This document shows positions 15,477 through 24,682 of a stretch of 64,000 nucleotides of DNA, one piece after another. The notes below the pieces were generated by a model that was given only the letters and a program-made list of their open reading frames with translations, made no database searches and was not told where the DNA came from. Within the stretch, counting starts at the first letter, position 1, and every line of letters starts with the position of its first letter. A program made the position numbers and the translations under genes. Source of the DNA: CAHJXF01 sp038254545 (GTDB taxonomy: Bacteria; Pseudomonadota; Gammaproteobacteria; Burkholderiales; Burkholderiaceae_D); assembly GCA_038254545.1 (NCBI GenBank), contig JBBSGB010000001.1:1-64000 (forward strand), in the 5' to 3' direction.

Positions 15477-18400
15477 GTGTTCGCACAACTGATCAACCGC
15501 ATCCAGCGCAACGAGCCGCGGAACACGGACGGCTCCGGACAGACGCAAGCTGTCGCGGCCGACGGCGCAAACCTGCTCGCCGATATCTCGGGCGTCGTCA
15601 CCCCCGGTCAACGCGACCTGATCCATGCGGCGATCGACTGGGTCGATGCGCCGCTGGTTTTCTTCGACGCGAGTTTCATCCTTCAATTCGCCAATGCGGC
15701 CTACTGCCAACTGATCGGGCGCGAGCGCGACCAGTTGATCGGCCAGTCGGTGGATGAGTTGTCGCTCGACGGTCAGGCCGAAATCACGCGCGCCTATTTC
15801 GGGCGGGCGCTGGCGGGTGAAAGCCTCGACATCGAGGTCGTGCATCGGCACAACGGAGCGATCGAAGGCGCCAGCCGTTTCGAATATCGCCCGCAGCGCG
15901 ATCGCGACGGTCGCATCGTCGGCGTGCTAGGCGTCATGCATCGCCTGGGCCGTCGCCGCTCGGATCAGGACGGCGATCGGTTCGAGCCGCCCGAGTCTTC
16001 GATCGTACCGATGGGTGGCAACAATGTCAGCGCCCCGATGCGGGTGGCACTGCGCATCGCGCAGGACGACGTGGTCGAACGCGAGCGCAAGCAGAAGGAG
16101 CAGATCGAAAGCCTCCCGCTGCCCTTCGTCTTCATCGGCAGCGATGGCTTGTGCAAGTGGGCCAACCGGGCTTTCTGCGAAGCCTTCGATATTTCGGAAC
16201 AAGCCATCGCCGGCACGCCACCCAGCGCCGTGTCGAGTGCGTTCGCGCAGATCATCGATGACAGCTTCGCGCGCGCCAGCGCCGGCGAGAAGCTCAGTGT
16301 CGAACAGCAACTGGCAAGTGAGCGCGGGGCGATGCGCTGGCACCGCATCGACTTCGTTCCGGGCTTCGATCGCAACGGATTCCAGAACGGCGTCTATGTG
16401 CTGGTTTCGGACATCCACGAGTCGCGCATGGCAACCACCATGCTTCAGGAAAGCGAAGCGCACTTTCGCGGCTTCACCGAGAACATTCCCGAAGCGATCG
16501 TCTTTCTTGATCGCGATTTTCGTTATCGCTACGTCAACCAGAGTTCGCTGAAACGGCACGGCAAGACGCGCCCCGACATCATCGGGCGTTCCGTCGAAGA
16601 GGTCGTGGGGCCCGCGGTGTTCGAGCACCACCGCGCACCGCTGGCGCGCGCTCTCGCCGGTGAAGCGGTCACCGAGGAGGTACGCGACGAGTTCGGGCAC
16701 CCGCGCGAATGGCGCGAAATGCGTTACCTGCCGTTTCGCGGCGAGAGCGGCGAAGTCGAAGGACTGTATGTCATTTCACGCAGTCTCGAGGAAGAAAAAA
16801 GCGCGCAGCGCGCGTTGTCCGAACGCGATGAGCGCATCCGCTTTCTGACCGACAACCTGCCCGCACAGATCTGCTACGTCGATACGTCGCTGCGCTACCA
16901 ATATTGCAACCAGCGCTTCCTGTCGGACTACGGCATGACGACGCCCGATGAGGTGGTCGGCAAGACTCCGCACGACATCTTCGCGCCCGAAGTCGTGGCC
17001 ATGATCATGCCGAAGATCGAAGCCACGCTTCGGGAAAAGAAGCGCGTGCAGTTCGAACGCCCCGCGACCGGAAACCCGAACGACACGCGCTGGCTGCGTA
17101 TCACGCTCGAGGGCGACTTCGACGAGGACGGCACCGCGCGCGGCATCTATGCGATCGGCTACGACATCACCGACTCGAAGATCGCCGAGGACACACGCGC
17201 GCGCCAGCAGCAATGGATCGAAGCGTTCATCGAGAACTTCCCGCAGCCGCTGACCTACATCGATCCGCACACGGTCCATCAATTTTCGAATCGCGCCTAT
17301 GCGGACTTCATCGGTCGCTCCAAGGACGAGATCATCGGGCGATCGAGCAAGGATCTGTTCGGCCGCGACGTGTCGCGGTTCTTCCAGCCCACCTTCGAGC
17401 GCGCGCTGCGCGGCGAGCGCATGCATTCGGAACACGAGATGCCCGATGAGGTCGCAGGCCATCGCTTCGTCTCGATCGACTGGTTGCCCGACCTCGATTC
17501 CAGCGGCGCCACGCGCGGCATCTACTTCGTCGCGCACGACATCAGCGAGGCCAAGCAGGCGCGGCTCGCCTACGAGGAATCGATCCGCGAGATGCAGCGC
17601 GCGATGGACAGCGTCGCCTTCCCGATCACCTTCATCGATGCGGAGGAACGCATCCGTTTCGTCAACCAGACCGCCACCACGTGGCACGGACTCGCGGCCG
17701 ATGCGCTGATCGGCATGCCGTTGAGCGAGCTGATGACGCAAGACGACTATCGATACGCCGAGCCCTACATCCGCGCCGCGCTCAAGGGCGAGGCCGTGCA
17801 GTACGAGCGCGAGATGACTTATCAGGAAGGCGCGCTGCGCTGGGTGCTGTTGCGCTATGTCCCGAGGCGCGACGAAGCCGGCGTCGTCACCGGCTTCTAT
17901 ACGGCCGCGACCGACATCCAGTCGCGCAAGAAGCAGGAGATCGCCTTGCAGCAGGCCAACAGCCTGCTGACGGCCCACTTCGAGAACACGCCGCTGGCGT
18001 CGTTCACGCTCGACGGCAACGGGCGCGTGACGCGCTGGTCGTCGCAGGCCGAGGCGTTGTTCGGGTGGCGACGCGACGAAGTGTTCGAGCGGCCGTTTGC
18101 CGAACTCGGCCTGATCGATCCCGAGCTGCGGGTCGATTTTCTCCCCGACGAGAACGATCCGAACACGGTAGTGGGCAATACCCGCCTGCACGTCATCGAG
18201 ACGCGCCGGCGCGACGGTTCGGGCGTGACGTGCGAGTGGCATATCGCGGCCATGCGCGACGCGACCGGCCGCATCACCTCGTCGCTCGCGCTGATCCAGG
18301 ACGTCTCGCAAAGAGTCGAGGCCGAACGCCGCCTGACCGAGATCGCGCAGCGCGACACCCTCACGCGCCTGCTCAACCGCAACGCGCTCGAGCCCACCTT

Positions 18401-19643
18401 GCGCGCCTTCATCGAACGCGCGCGCCAGACCAACACCGGCGTCGCGGTGCTGTTCCTCGATCTCGATCACTTCAAGAATATCAACGACACGCTCGGCCAT
18501 CGGGTCGGCGACCTGATGCTGGTGGAGATCGCGGCGATCCTGCGGCATTGCGTACGCGCCGAAGACGAAGTTGCGCGCATCGGCGGCGACGAGTTCATGG
18601 TCGTGATCGGCCACGCGCGACCCAAGGCGATCGCGCACGAAACCGCCCAGCGCATCATCGCCGCGCTCGGCACGCCGATCCGCGTCGAGAACCAGCGGCT
18701 TTCGGTTGCGGCCTCGATCGGCATCGCGGTCTATCCCGATCACGGCCGCGCACCCGAATCGCTGGTGAGGAGCGCCGACCTCGCGATGTACCGGGCCAAG
18801 GAGAACGGCAAGAACCGCTTCGAATTCTTCTCGGCGATGCTGGCTCAGCGCAGCGAACGCCGCGGCGCCGTCAAGGGCGCGCTCAAGCTCGCACTGCACC
18901 GCGACGCGCTGCGTCTCTACTTCCAGCCGCGCGTACGCATCGCCGACAACCGGATCGTCGGGGCCGAAGCGCTGCTGCGCTGGACCGACCCGCGGCTGGG
19001 CGTGGTGTCGCCCAAGGAGTTCATCGGCATCGCCGAGGAGTCGGGGCTGATCCACGAGCTCGGTCTGTACGTGTTCCGCAAGGCCTGCCGCCAATTGCGC
19101 GAGTGGCAGGAACGCGGCGTTGCCCTCGGCGTGCTGTCGATCAACTTCTCCGCGCACCAGTTGCTGGTGGCGACCTTCATCGACGAAGTCGATCGCGTGA
19201 TCGAGGAGACCGGCGTCGATCCGCGCTTCATCGAAGTCGAGATCACCGAGACAAGCATGCTGTTCGACCTCGGCGTGACCCGCAACGTCATCGCCGATCT
19301 CAAGCATCGCGGCATGCGCATCGCAATCGACGACTTCGGCACCGGCTTCTCGAGCCTGTCGCACCTGCAGCAGCTCGACGTCGACACGCTCAAGATCGAC
19401 CAGAGCTTCATCCGCGACATGCTCGACGACGCGGGCGATGCGGCGATCACGACCTCGGTGATCAGTCTCGCGCGCGGGTTGAAGCTGTCGACCACCGCGG
19501 AAGGCGTGGAGAACGAGTTGCAGCTGCAGTTGCTGCGCGACTCGGGCTGCGACTATTACCAGGGCTTCCTGTTCTCGCCGGCGATCGTGGTGGAGGACAT
19601 CGAGGCGCTGCTGGCTCACGAGCAGGCGATCACGCGCGACTAG
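15477..19643 (+). CDS. Seven-PAS GGDEF-EAL cyclic di-GMP enzyme
   Basis: A cytoplasmic sensor of about 1388 residues. Seven PAS domains begin near residues 54, 209, 335, 456, 584, 714 and 834. The diguanylate cyclase domain has an intact GGDEF (residue about 1036) and an inhibitory RxxD site (RAED) five residues before it. The EAL domain has EALLRW (about 1164), NFSAHQL, EITETSM, IDDFGTGFSSL, KIDQSF, TAEGVE and QGFLF, so both making and breaking c-di-GMP look possible. No membrane helix is seen. I prefer the GTG at 15477, with AGGGGAG seven bases before it, over the ATG at 15447. It stands alone between ppsR and the methyltransferase; its signals are unknown. Confidence 0.93.
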   Translation: MFAQLINRIQRNEPRNTDGSGQTQAVAADGANLLADISGVVTPGQRDLIHAAIDWVDAPLVFFDASFILQFANAAYCQLIGRERDQLIGQSVDELSLDGQAEITRAYFGRALAGESLDIEVVHRHNGAIEGASRFEYRPQRDRDGRIVGVLGVMHRLGRRRSDQDGDRFEPPESSIVPMGGNNVSAPMRVALRIAQDDVVERERKQKEQIESLPLPFVFIGSDGLCKWANRAFCEAFDISEQAIAGTPPSAVSSAFAQIIDDSFARASAGEKLSVEQQLASERGAMRWHRIDFVPGFDRNGFQNGVYVLVSDIHESRMATTMLQESEAHFRGFTENIPEAIVFLDRDFRYRYVNQSSLKRHGKTRPDIIGRSVEEVVGPAVFEHHRAPLARALAGEAVTEEVRDEFGHPREWREMRYLPFRGESGEVEGLYVISRSLEEEKSAQRALSERDERIRFLTDNLPAQICYVDTSLRYQYCNQRFLSDYGMTTPDEVVGKTPHDIFAPEVVAMIMPKIEATLREKKRVQFERPATGNPNDTRWLRITLEGDFDEDGTARGIYAIGYDITDSKIAEDTRARQQQWIEAFIENFPQPLTYIDPHTVHQFSNRAYADFIGRSKDEIIGRSSKDLFGRDVSRFFQPTFERALRGERMHSEHEMPDEVAGHRFVSIDWLPDLDSSGATRGIYFVAHDISEAKQARLAYEESIREMQRAMDSVAFPITFIDAEERIRFVNQTATTWHGLAADALIGMPLSELMTQDDYRYAEPYIRAALKGEAVQYEREMTYQEGALRWVLLRYVPRRDEAGVVTGFYTAATDIQSRKKQEIALQQANSLLTAHFENTPLASFTLDGNGRVTRWSSQAEALFGWRRDEVFERPFAELGLIDPELRVDFLPDENDPNTVVGNTRLHVIETRRRDGSGVTCEWHIAAMRDATGRITSSLALIQDVSQRVEAERRLTEIAQRDTLTRLLNRNALEPTLRAFIERARQTNTGVAVLFLDLDHFKNINDTLGHRVGDLMLVEIAAILRHCVRAEDEVARIGGDEFMVVIGHARPKAIAHETAQRIIAALGTPIRVENQRLSVAASIGIAVYPDHGRAPESLVRSADLAMYRAKENGKNRFEFFSAMLAQRSERRGAVKGALKLALHRDALRLYFQPRVRIADNRIVGAEALLRWTDPRLGVVSPKEFIGIAEESGLIHELGLYVFRKACRQLREWQERGVALGVLSINFSAHQLLVATFIDEVDRVIEETGVDPRFIEVEITETSMLFDLGVTRNVIADLKHRGMRIAIDDFGTGFSSLSHLQQLDVDTLKIDQSFIRDMLDDAGDAAITTSVISLARGLKLSTTAEGVENELQLQLLRDSGCDYYQGFLFSPAIVVEDIEALLAHEQAITRD

Positions 19644-20449
19644 CGCACCGCCAGCGCACCCCCAACGCCGCGCTGTCGTACCTGCTCGAAGAAGCAGATC
19701 GCAGCCGATGCCGCAACATTGAGCGACTCGATCTTCCCGGGTTGGGGGATAGCGAGCGCGAGCGCGTCGCGCATCAATTCGGGATCGAGACCTCGACCTT
19801 CGTGGCCGAACATCCACGCGACGTGGCCGCTGAGATCGGCGTCGTAGATCGACTGGGTCGCCGACGGACTGGTTGCAACGCGCGGGATCGAGGCCCGCGC
19901 AGCGAGCGCTTGCAAGTCGCAGTCTTCATGGATGCGCAAATGGAAGTGCGCGCCCATCCCGGCGCGCAGCACCTTGGGCGACCACGCGCTCGCGCATCCG
20001 CGCGACGCAAAGATGGTGGCTATATCCGCGGCTGCTGCGCTGCGCAGGATCGATCCGACATTGCCGGGGTCCTGAATGCGGTCGAGCATCACGCACCCAT
20101 GATCGATGCGAGCGGGCGACTCCGGTTGCGGCACATCGATCACGAACAGCACCGACACGCCCTGCTCGAGCTGGCTCAGGTTTGCGAACAGCGCGTCGTC
20201 CAGCAGGATGAGATGCGACGCCGGGACACGCTCGCCGAGGGCGTTGAGAAGCGTCGCGACCTCCGCGTGATGCAGCGACGATTGCCCGATGACGCAGTAG
20301 CGCGGCAGGGCTCCGCTCTCCAGGAAGGCTTCGCAGAGATGTACGCCTTCGAGCACCGCGAGCCCTTCGTCGCGCCGCGCCGACGTGTCGCGCGTCAGTT
20401 GACGCAGCGTCTTGAAGTGCGCGTTGTCGCGCGACGCGATCGTCCTCAG
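19640..20449 (-). CDS. TrmH/SpoU-family RNA 2'-O-methyltransferase, CTG start
   Basis: A SAM-dependent SPOUT methyltransferase that modifies a ribose in rRNA or tRNA. The three SPOUT motifs are present: around CVMLDRIQDPGNVGSILRSA, HVAWMFGHEGRGLDPELM, and the knot-forming IPQPGKIESLNVAASAAICF. The exact target is unknown. From the only standard start (GTG 20356) the protein would lack its substrate-binding N-terminus. Extending the frame gives RTIASRDNAHFKTLRQL, which matches the usual start of the family and begins right after a CTG at 20449 that overlaps the rnhB stop (CTGA). I therefore propose a coupled CTG start and 269 residues. Its stop overlaps that of the opposite gene. Confidence 0.85.
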   Translation of the reverse strand: MRTIASRDNAHFKTLRQLTRDTSARRDEGLAVLEGVHLCEAFLESGALPRYCVIGQSSLHHAEVATLLNALGERVPASHLILLDDALFANLSQLEQGVSVLFVIDVPQPESPARIDHGCVMLDRIQDPGNVGSILRSAAAADIATIFASRGCASAWSPKVLRAGMGAHFHLRIHEDCDLQALAARASIPRVATSPSATQSIYDADLSGHVAWMFGHEGRGLDPELMRDALALAIPQPGKIESLNVAASAAICFFEQVRQRGVGGALAVR

Positions 20450-21117
20450 TCTTCACTCCACGCGGACTCGGGCTGAAGCAGCGTCGGCACCGCCATACCG
20501 CGCGCTTCGAGCAGCACGCGTACCGGCGCGAACGTGCGCCTGTGGATGATCGACGGACCGTGCAGCATCAGCGATGCGAGGTGTTGCGGCGTTCCATAGC
20601 CGACGTGCCGGTCGAAGCCATATTGCGGATGTTCGCGATGCAGCGCGTGCATCAGCGCGTCGCGCGAGGTCTTGGCGAGGATCGATGCCGCCGAGATCGC
20701 GGCGACCTTGGCGTCGCCCTGCACGATCGCATCGCAGGTGACGTTCAGGCGTGGCAGGCAATTGCCATCGACCAGCACATGCTCGGGCTGCATCGCCAGC
20801 GCTTCGACCGCGCGTTGCATCGCCAAGAGGCTCGCCTGCAGGATGTTGATGCGATCGATCTCCTCGACCGACGCGGACGCCACGGCCCATGCGAGCGCGC
20901 GCTCGCGGATGCGCAACGCGAGCCGCTCGCGTTCTTCTGCCGTGAGCTGTTTCGAATCGCGCAAGCCACGGATAGGTCGCGTCGGGTCGAGGATCACGGC
21001 GGCCGCGTATACGGGCCCCGCGAGCGGCCCGCGGCCGGCCTCGTCGACGCCGCAGACGCGGGTGGCGGTGGTGAAGAAGCGCAGCGAAAGAGAGCGGGTG
21101 CGAACCATGTGCTTCAC
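20446..21117 (-). CDS. rnhB: Ribonuclease HII
   Basis: Cuts the RNA strand of RNA-DNA hybrids and removes single ribonucleotides from DNA. The 223-residue chain has CGVDEAGRGPLAGPVYAAAV, with the catalytic Asp-Glu pair. A further Asp is in EHVLVDGN, and SAASILAKTSRDALM plus the C-terminal YGFDRHVGYGTPQHL are standard. The start used is a GTG at 21117 overlapping the lpxB stop (GTGA); an ATG three codons later is also possible. It belongs to the end of the lipid A gene run, as in many proteobacteria. Confidence 0.95.
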   Translation of the reverse strand: MKHMVRTRSLSLRFFTTATRVCGVDEAGRGPLAGPVYAAAVILDPTRPIRGLRDSKQLTAEERERLALRIRERALAWAVASASVEEIDRINILQASLLAMQRAVEALAMQPEHVLVDGNCLPRLNVTCDAIVQGDAKVAAISAASILAKTSRDALMHALHREHPQYGFDRHVGYGTPQHLASLMLHGPSIIHRRTFAPVRVLLEARGMAVPTLLQPESAWSED

Positions 21118-22292
21118 GTGCGGCCTGGTAGGAGAGCCCTGGATCTTTCGAGCAGTTTGACGATCACTGCTGCCGCGCGTTCACCGGTATTGCAACGGAG
21201 GTTTTCGTGCATTTCCGTGAAGCGTTGTTCGAGTCGAGTGCGATTGTGATCGTCCGAGAGCTGGTGGTCGAGCGCATGCGCGAGCGCCTCGGGAGTCGCG
21301 GCTTCCTGCAGGAACTCGGGCACCAGCATCTCGCGTGCGAGGATGTTCGGCAAGCCGACCCACGGCAGATAACCCATGCGACGCATGATCATCGCCGACG
21401 CTCCGGCCATCTGGTACGCGATCACCATCGGGCGCTTGAACAGCGCGGTCTCGAGCGTCGCGGTGCCGCTCGCCACCAGCACCGCGTCGGCCGCGGTGAG
21501 TGCCTCGTGCGAATGGCCGTCGAATATTCGCAGCGGAAGTGCCTCAGGGTCCCCGGCACGAATCGCCTCGAACGAGCGACGCGCTTCCGCGCTCGCCATC
21601 GGCACGATGAACTGCACGTCGGGATGACGTTGATGCAGCAACACGGCGGCATCGACGAAGGTCCGGGCCATGTAGTGCACTTCGGACAGGCGACTGCCCG
21701 GCAGGAGCGCGACGATACGGGCATCAGGCGAGAGGCCGAGCCCAATGCGTGCGGCCGCGCGATCGGGCGCTAGCGGGATCACGTCGGCCAGCGGATGCCC
21801 CACATAGGTGGCCGCGATCCCCGCGTCGCGATAGATCGCTTCCTCGAAAGGAAACAGCACCAGGATGTGATCGACCGCGCACCTGATCTTCTCGATGCGC
21901 TTGCCGCGCCACGCCCAGATCGAGGGCCCGATGAAATGCACCACCGGCCTGCCCTGCCCGCGCCACGCCTCGCGCAGCGCGAGCTCGAGATCGAGATTGA
22001 AGTCGGGCGCGTCGATGCCGATGAAGGCCGCCGGCGGTTGGTCCAGCAAGCGGCGCTTCAGGGTCTTGCGAATGCCGGCGATCTCGAAGTAGTGACGCAG
22101 CACTTCGACGTAGCCGCGCACCGCGAGCTTGTCGATCGTCCAGTCGTTGCGAAAACCCTGCTCGGCCATGCGCGGGCCGCCGATGCCGTAGGGCGCGAGT
22201 TGCGGCACACGCTCTTTCAATGCGGACAGCAGAAGACCCGCGAGCAGATCGCCGGATGCTTCACCGGCAACCATCGCAACCGGAACGCTCAT
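21114..22292 (-). CDS. lpxB: Lipid-A-disaccharide synthase
   Basis: Joins UDP-2,3-diacylglucosamine and lipid X to form the lipid A disaccharide at the inner face of the inner membrane. The 392-residue GT-B fold protein starts MSVPVAMVAGEASGDLLAGL, the canonical GEASGD motif. It has GIGGPRMAEQG, PDFNLDLELAL, FIGPSIWAWRGKRIEKI and the donor-site stretch LVASGTATLETALFKRPMVI. It begins 17 bases after lpxA and overlaps rnhB by four bases, so expression should be coupled with both. Length is normal. Confidence 0.97.
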   Translation of the reverse strand: MSVPVAMVAGEASGDLLAGLLLSALKERVPQLAPYGIGGPRMAEQGFRNDWTIDKLAVRGYVEVLRHYFEIAGIRKTLKRRLLDQPPAAFIGIDAPDFNLDLELALREAWRGQGRPVVHFIGPSIWAWRGKRIEKIRCAVDHILVLFPFEEAIYRDAGIAATYVGHPLADVIPLAPDRAAARIGLGLSPDARIVALLPGSRLSEVHYMARTFVDAAVLLHQRHPDVQFIVPMASAEARRSFEAIRAGDPEALPLRIFDGHSHEALTAADAVLVASGTATLETALFKRPMVIAYQMAGASAMIMRRMGYLPWVGLPNILAREMLVPEFLQEAATPEALAHALDHQLSDDHNRTRLEQRFTEMHENLRCNTGERAAAVIVKLLERSRALLPGRT

Positions 22293-22309
22293 CGCGGGCG
22301 CGGCTGCGA

Positions 22310-23098
22310 TCAGCGGACGATGCCGCGCGACGCCGAACCGAGAAAGCTGTTCAGGGTGCGCAGCGCATCGGCCGAGACGGCTTCGTTGGCGGCCTGCGCA
22401 TCGATTGCGGCACGCGCCTCGACGAGCGTGAGGCCGCTTCGGTATAAGTTCTTGTACGCCTGACGCAGCGATGCGATCACCGGCGCATCGAAGCCGCGGC
22501 GCTTGAGGCCTTCAACGTTGATGCCGTGCGGCGTGGCCGGATCACCGCTGACCATCGTGAACGGCGGCACGTCCTGTCGCAGCATCGTGCCGATGCCGGT
22601 GATGGCGTGCGCGCCGATGCGCACGAACTGATGGACGCCGGTATCGCCGCCGAGTATTGCCCAGTCGCCGACCTCGACATGGCCAGCGAGCTGCGCCTTG
22701 TTGGCGAAGATGGTGTGGTCGCCCACCTGGCAGTCGTGCGCGAGATGCACGTAGGCCATTACCCAGTTGTCGTTGCCCAGGCGTGTCACCCCGCCGCCCT
22801 GTTCGGTGCCGATGTTGAAGGTGCAGAACTCGCGGATCAGGTTGTCGTCGCCGATCTCGAGACGCGTCGCTTCGCCCGCGTACTTCTTGTCTTGGGGGTC
22901 GCCGCCGATCGCGTTGAACGAGGCGATGAGATTGCGCGCGCCGATGCGGGTGTGGCCAACGACGACGACGTGCGCCGCAATGCGCGTGCCGGCGCCGATC
23001 GCGACGTGCGGGCCGATCACGCTGAAGGCGCCGACCTCGACATCGTCGGCGAGCTGCGCGCGCGGATCGACCAGCGCGGTCGGATGAATGCGGGCCAT
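22310..23098 (-). CDS. lpxA: UDP-N-acetylglucosamine acyltransferase
   Basis: First step of lipid A synthesis: moves an R-3-hydroxyacyl group from ACP to UDP-GlcNAc. The 262-residue protein is a left-handed parallel beta helix built from hexapeptide repeats, starting MARIHPTALVDPRAQLADDV. It has the catalytic His in VHLAHDCQVGDHTIFAN and the acyl-length and substrate site region SFNAIGGDPQDKKYAGE. The C-terminal helical domain starts at about residue 195. It lies ten bases after fabZ and 17 before lpxB in the standard lpxD-fabZ-lpxA-lpxB order. Confidence 0.97.
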   Translation of the reverse strand: MARIHPTALVDPRAQLADDVEVGAFSVIGPHVAIGAGTRIAAHVVVVGHTRIGARNLIASFNAIGGDPQDKKYAGEATRLEIGDDNLIREFCTFNIGTEQGGGVTRLGNDNWVMAYVHLAHDCQVGDHTIFANKAQLAGHVEVGDWAILGGDTGVHQFVRIGAHAITGIGTMLRQDVPPFTMVSGDPATPHGINVEGLKRRGFDAPVIASLRQAYKNLYRSGLTLVEARAAIDAQAANEAVSADALRTLNSFLGSASRGIVR

Positions 23099-23108
23099 CA
23101 GCTGCGGC

Positions 23109-23564
23109 CTAGGCTTCTTCGCCGACCATCTTGTAGGCGCACATCAACTCGGCCTCGGCGGCGACGCCGCCATCGACGCGGGCAGTCGCCGCGTACTTCC
23201 ACATGCCGCGCATCGAGCGCGTCAGAGACACCTCGAGCATCAGTTGATCGCCCGGAAGCACCGGCTTCTTGAAGCGCGCACGGTCGATGCCGACGAAGTA
23301 GTACATCGACTTGTCGTTGGGTCGGGTGCCCATCGTGACGAACGACAGGATCGCAGCGGCCTGCGCGAGCGCCTCGATCACCAGCACGCCCGGCATCACC
23401 GGGCTGTGCGGATAGTGGCCGGGGAAGAACGGCTCGTTGATGGTGACGTTCTTCAACGCCTTGATGGATTTGCCCGCCTCGCACTCGAGCACCCGGTCGA
23501 CCAGCAGCATCGGAAAGCGATGCGGCAGATGTTCGAGGACTTCATGGATATCGAGAGACGTCAT
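23109..23564 (-). CDS. fabZ: 3-hydroxyacyl-ACP dehydratase
   Basis: Removes water from 3-hydroxyacyl-ACP in fatty acid elongation and competes with LpxA and LpxD for the same hydroxyacyl pool, which explains its place between them. The 151-residue hot-dog fold protein starts MTSLDIHEVLEHLPHRFPML. The catalytic His is in FFPGHYPHSPVMPGVLVIEA, with the Glu in the same stretch. Its ATG overlaps the lpxD stop (ATGA). The frame continues far upstream in the lpxD region without meaning; the start given is where homology begins. Confidence 0.96.
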   Translation of the reverse strand: MTSLDIHEVLEHLPHRFPMLLVDRVLECEAGKSIKALKNVTINEPFFPGHYPHSPVMPGVLVIEALAQAAAILSFVTMGTRPNDKSMYYFVGIDRARFKKPVLPGDQLMLEVSLTRSMRGMWKYAATARVDGGVAAEAELMCAYKMVGEEA

Positions 23565-24631
23565 GCGGGGCTTTCGGGCTCTGATGGCTTTTGCGTTCTG
23601 CCTGCTGCGGCTTCGAGCAGGCGCACACGGTCGCGCAAGGTATCGAGGCGCTTCAATACCGCAGCGCTTTTTTCGAATGCCGCGTGCTCGGACATCGGAT
23701 AGTAGCCGGTGTACTGGCCGACCTTGGCGATCGAGCGGCTCACGAAGGTCTGCGTCGAGATCACGACGTCGTCGGCGATCGTCACGTGACCCATGATGCG
23801 CGCCGCGCCGCCGATCATGCAGCGGCGCCCGATGATCGCGCTGCCGGCCACGCCGACGAAGGCGGCCATGATGGTGTCCTCGCCGATCTGCACGTTGTGT
23901 CCGATCTGGATCTGGTTGTCGAGCTTGACGCCGTTGGCGATGCGCGTGTCGTTCAACGCGCCGCGATCGATGGTGGTGTTCGCGCCGATCTCGACATCGT
24001 CGCCGATCGTCACGCCGCCGACCTGCGGAATCTTCACCCAGTGCGAACCGTCCTTTGCGAAACCGAACCCGTCGGCGCCGATCACCGCGCCCGAGTGGAC
24101 GATGGAGCGCGCGCCGATCGCGCAGCGCGGATAGACGACGGCCTTCGGGTGGATCAGCGTGTCGTCGCCGATCGTGCATTCGTCTCCGATGATGGCGCCT
24201 GCACCGATGCGGACCCGCGCTGCGATCATCACATTCGCGCCGATCACCGCATGCGGCCCGACCCACGCGCTCGCGGCGATCTGCGCGCTCGCGTCCACCG
24301 TCGCACGCGCATCGACGCCGGAGGCCGACGCGGGACGATTGGCCGCTTCGATGAATTGCGCGATGCGCGCGAAATGGAGGTAGGGATCGCGGCAGGTCCA
24401 GAGTCGATCGGCCTGCGAGAGGAGAAGCTCGGCATCCGCCTCGGTCACCAGCACCGCGGCTGCAGACGACGATGCGATCGCCGCGCGATAGCGGGCGGCC
24501 GTCACGAACGCGAGATGTTCGGGCGTCGCGTCTTCGAGCGCGGCAAAGCCGACCACGCTGCGCTCGAGATCGCCACCGCATGCGCCGCCGAAGCGTTCGA
24601 CCAATTCTCTCAGCGTGAATCGTGCGGCCAT
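23561..24631 (-). CDS. lpxD: UDP-3-O-(3-hydroxyacyl)glucosamine N-acyltransferase
   Basis: Third step of lipid A synthesis: adds the second hydroxyacyl chain to UDP-3-O-acylglucosamine. The 356-residue protein has the uridine-binding N-terminal domain (1-100), a hexapeptide-repeat beta helix (about 100-310) with the catalytic His in NQIQIGHNVQIGEDT, and a C-terminal helix (LKRLDTLRDRVRLLEAAAG). The family signature GADGFGFAKDGSHWVKIPQ is present. It starts 51 bases after skp and overlaps fabZ by four bases. Confidence 0.97.
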   Translation of the reverse strand: MAARFTLRELVERFGGACGGDLERSVVGFAALEDATPEHLAFVTAARYRAAIASSSAAAVLVTEADAELLLSQADRLWTCRDPYLHFARIAQFIEAANRPASASGVDARATVDASAQIAASAWVGPHAVIGANVMIAARVRIGAGAIIGDECTIGDDTLIHPKAVVYPRCAIGARSIVHSGAVIGADGFGFAKDGSHWVKIPQVGGVTIGDDVEIGANTTIDRGALNDTRIANGVKLDNQIQIGHNVQIGEDTIMAAFVGVAGSAIIGRRCMIGGAARIMGHVTIADDVVISTQTFVSRSIAKVGQYTGYYPMSEHAAFEKSAAVLKRLDTLRDRVRLLEAAAGRTQKPSEPESPA

Positions 24632-24682
24632 TGCTTCACGCGAACGAAGTCGGACCCCGAAGGCGCTCGCTTGCGTCCTTGA

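Noticed and set aside
16776..19817. 1013-codon open frame antisense to the PAS-GGDEF-EAL gene
   Set aside because: It mirrors the codon structure of the real gene, is Arg/Asp/His-rich without domains and lacks a ribosome site; typical high-GC shadow.
17681..20476. 931-codon plus-strand open frame over the GGDEF-EAL and methyltransferase genes
   Set aside because: Out of frame with one real gene and antisense to another; composition is Arg-rich nonsense.
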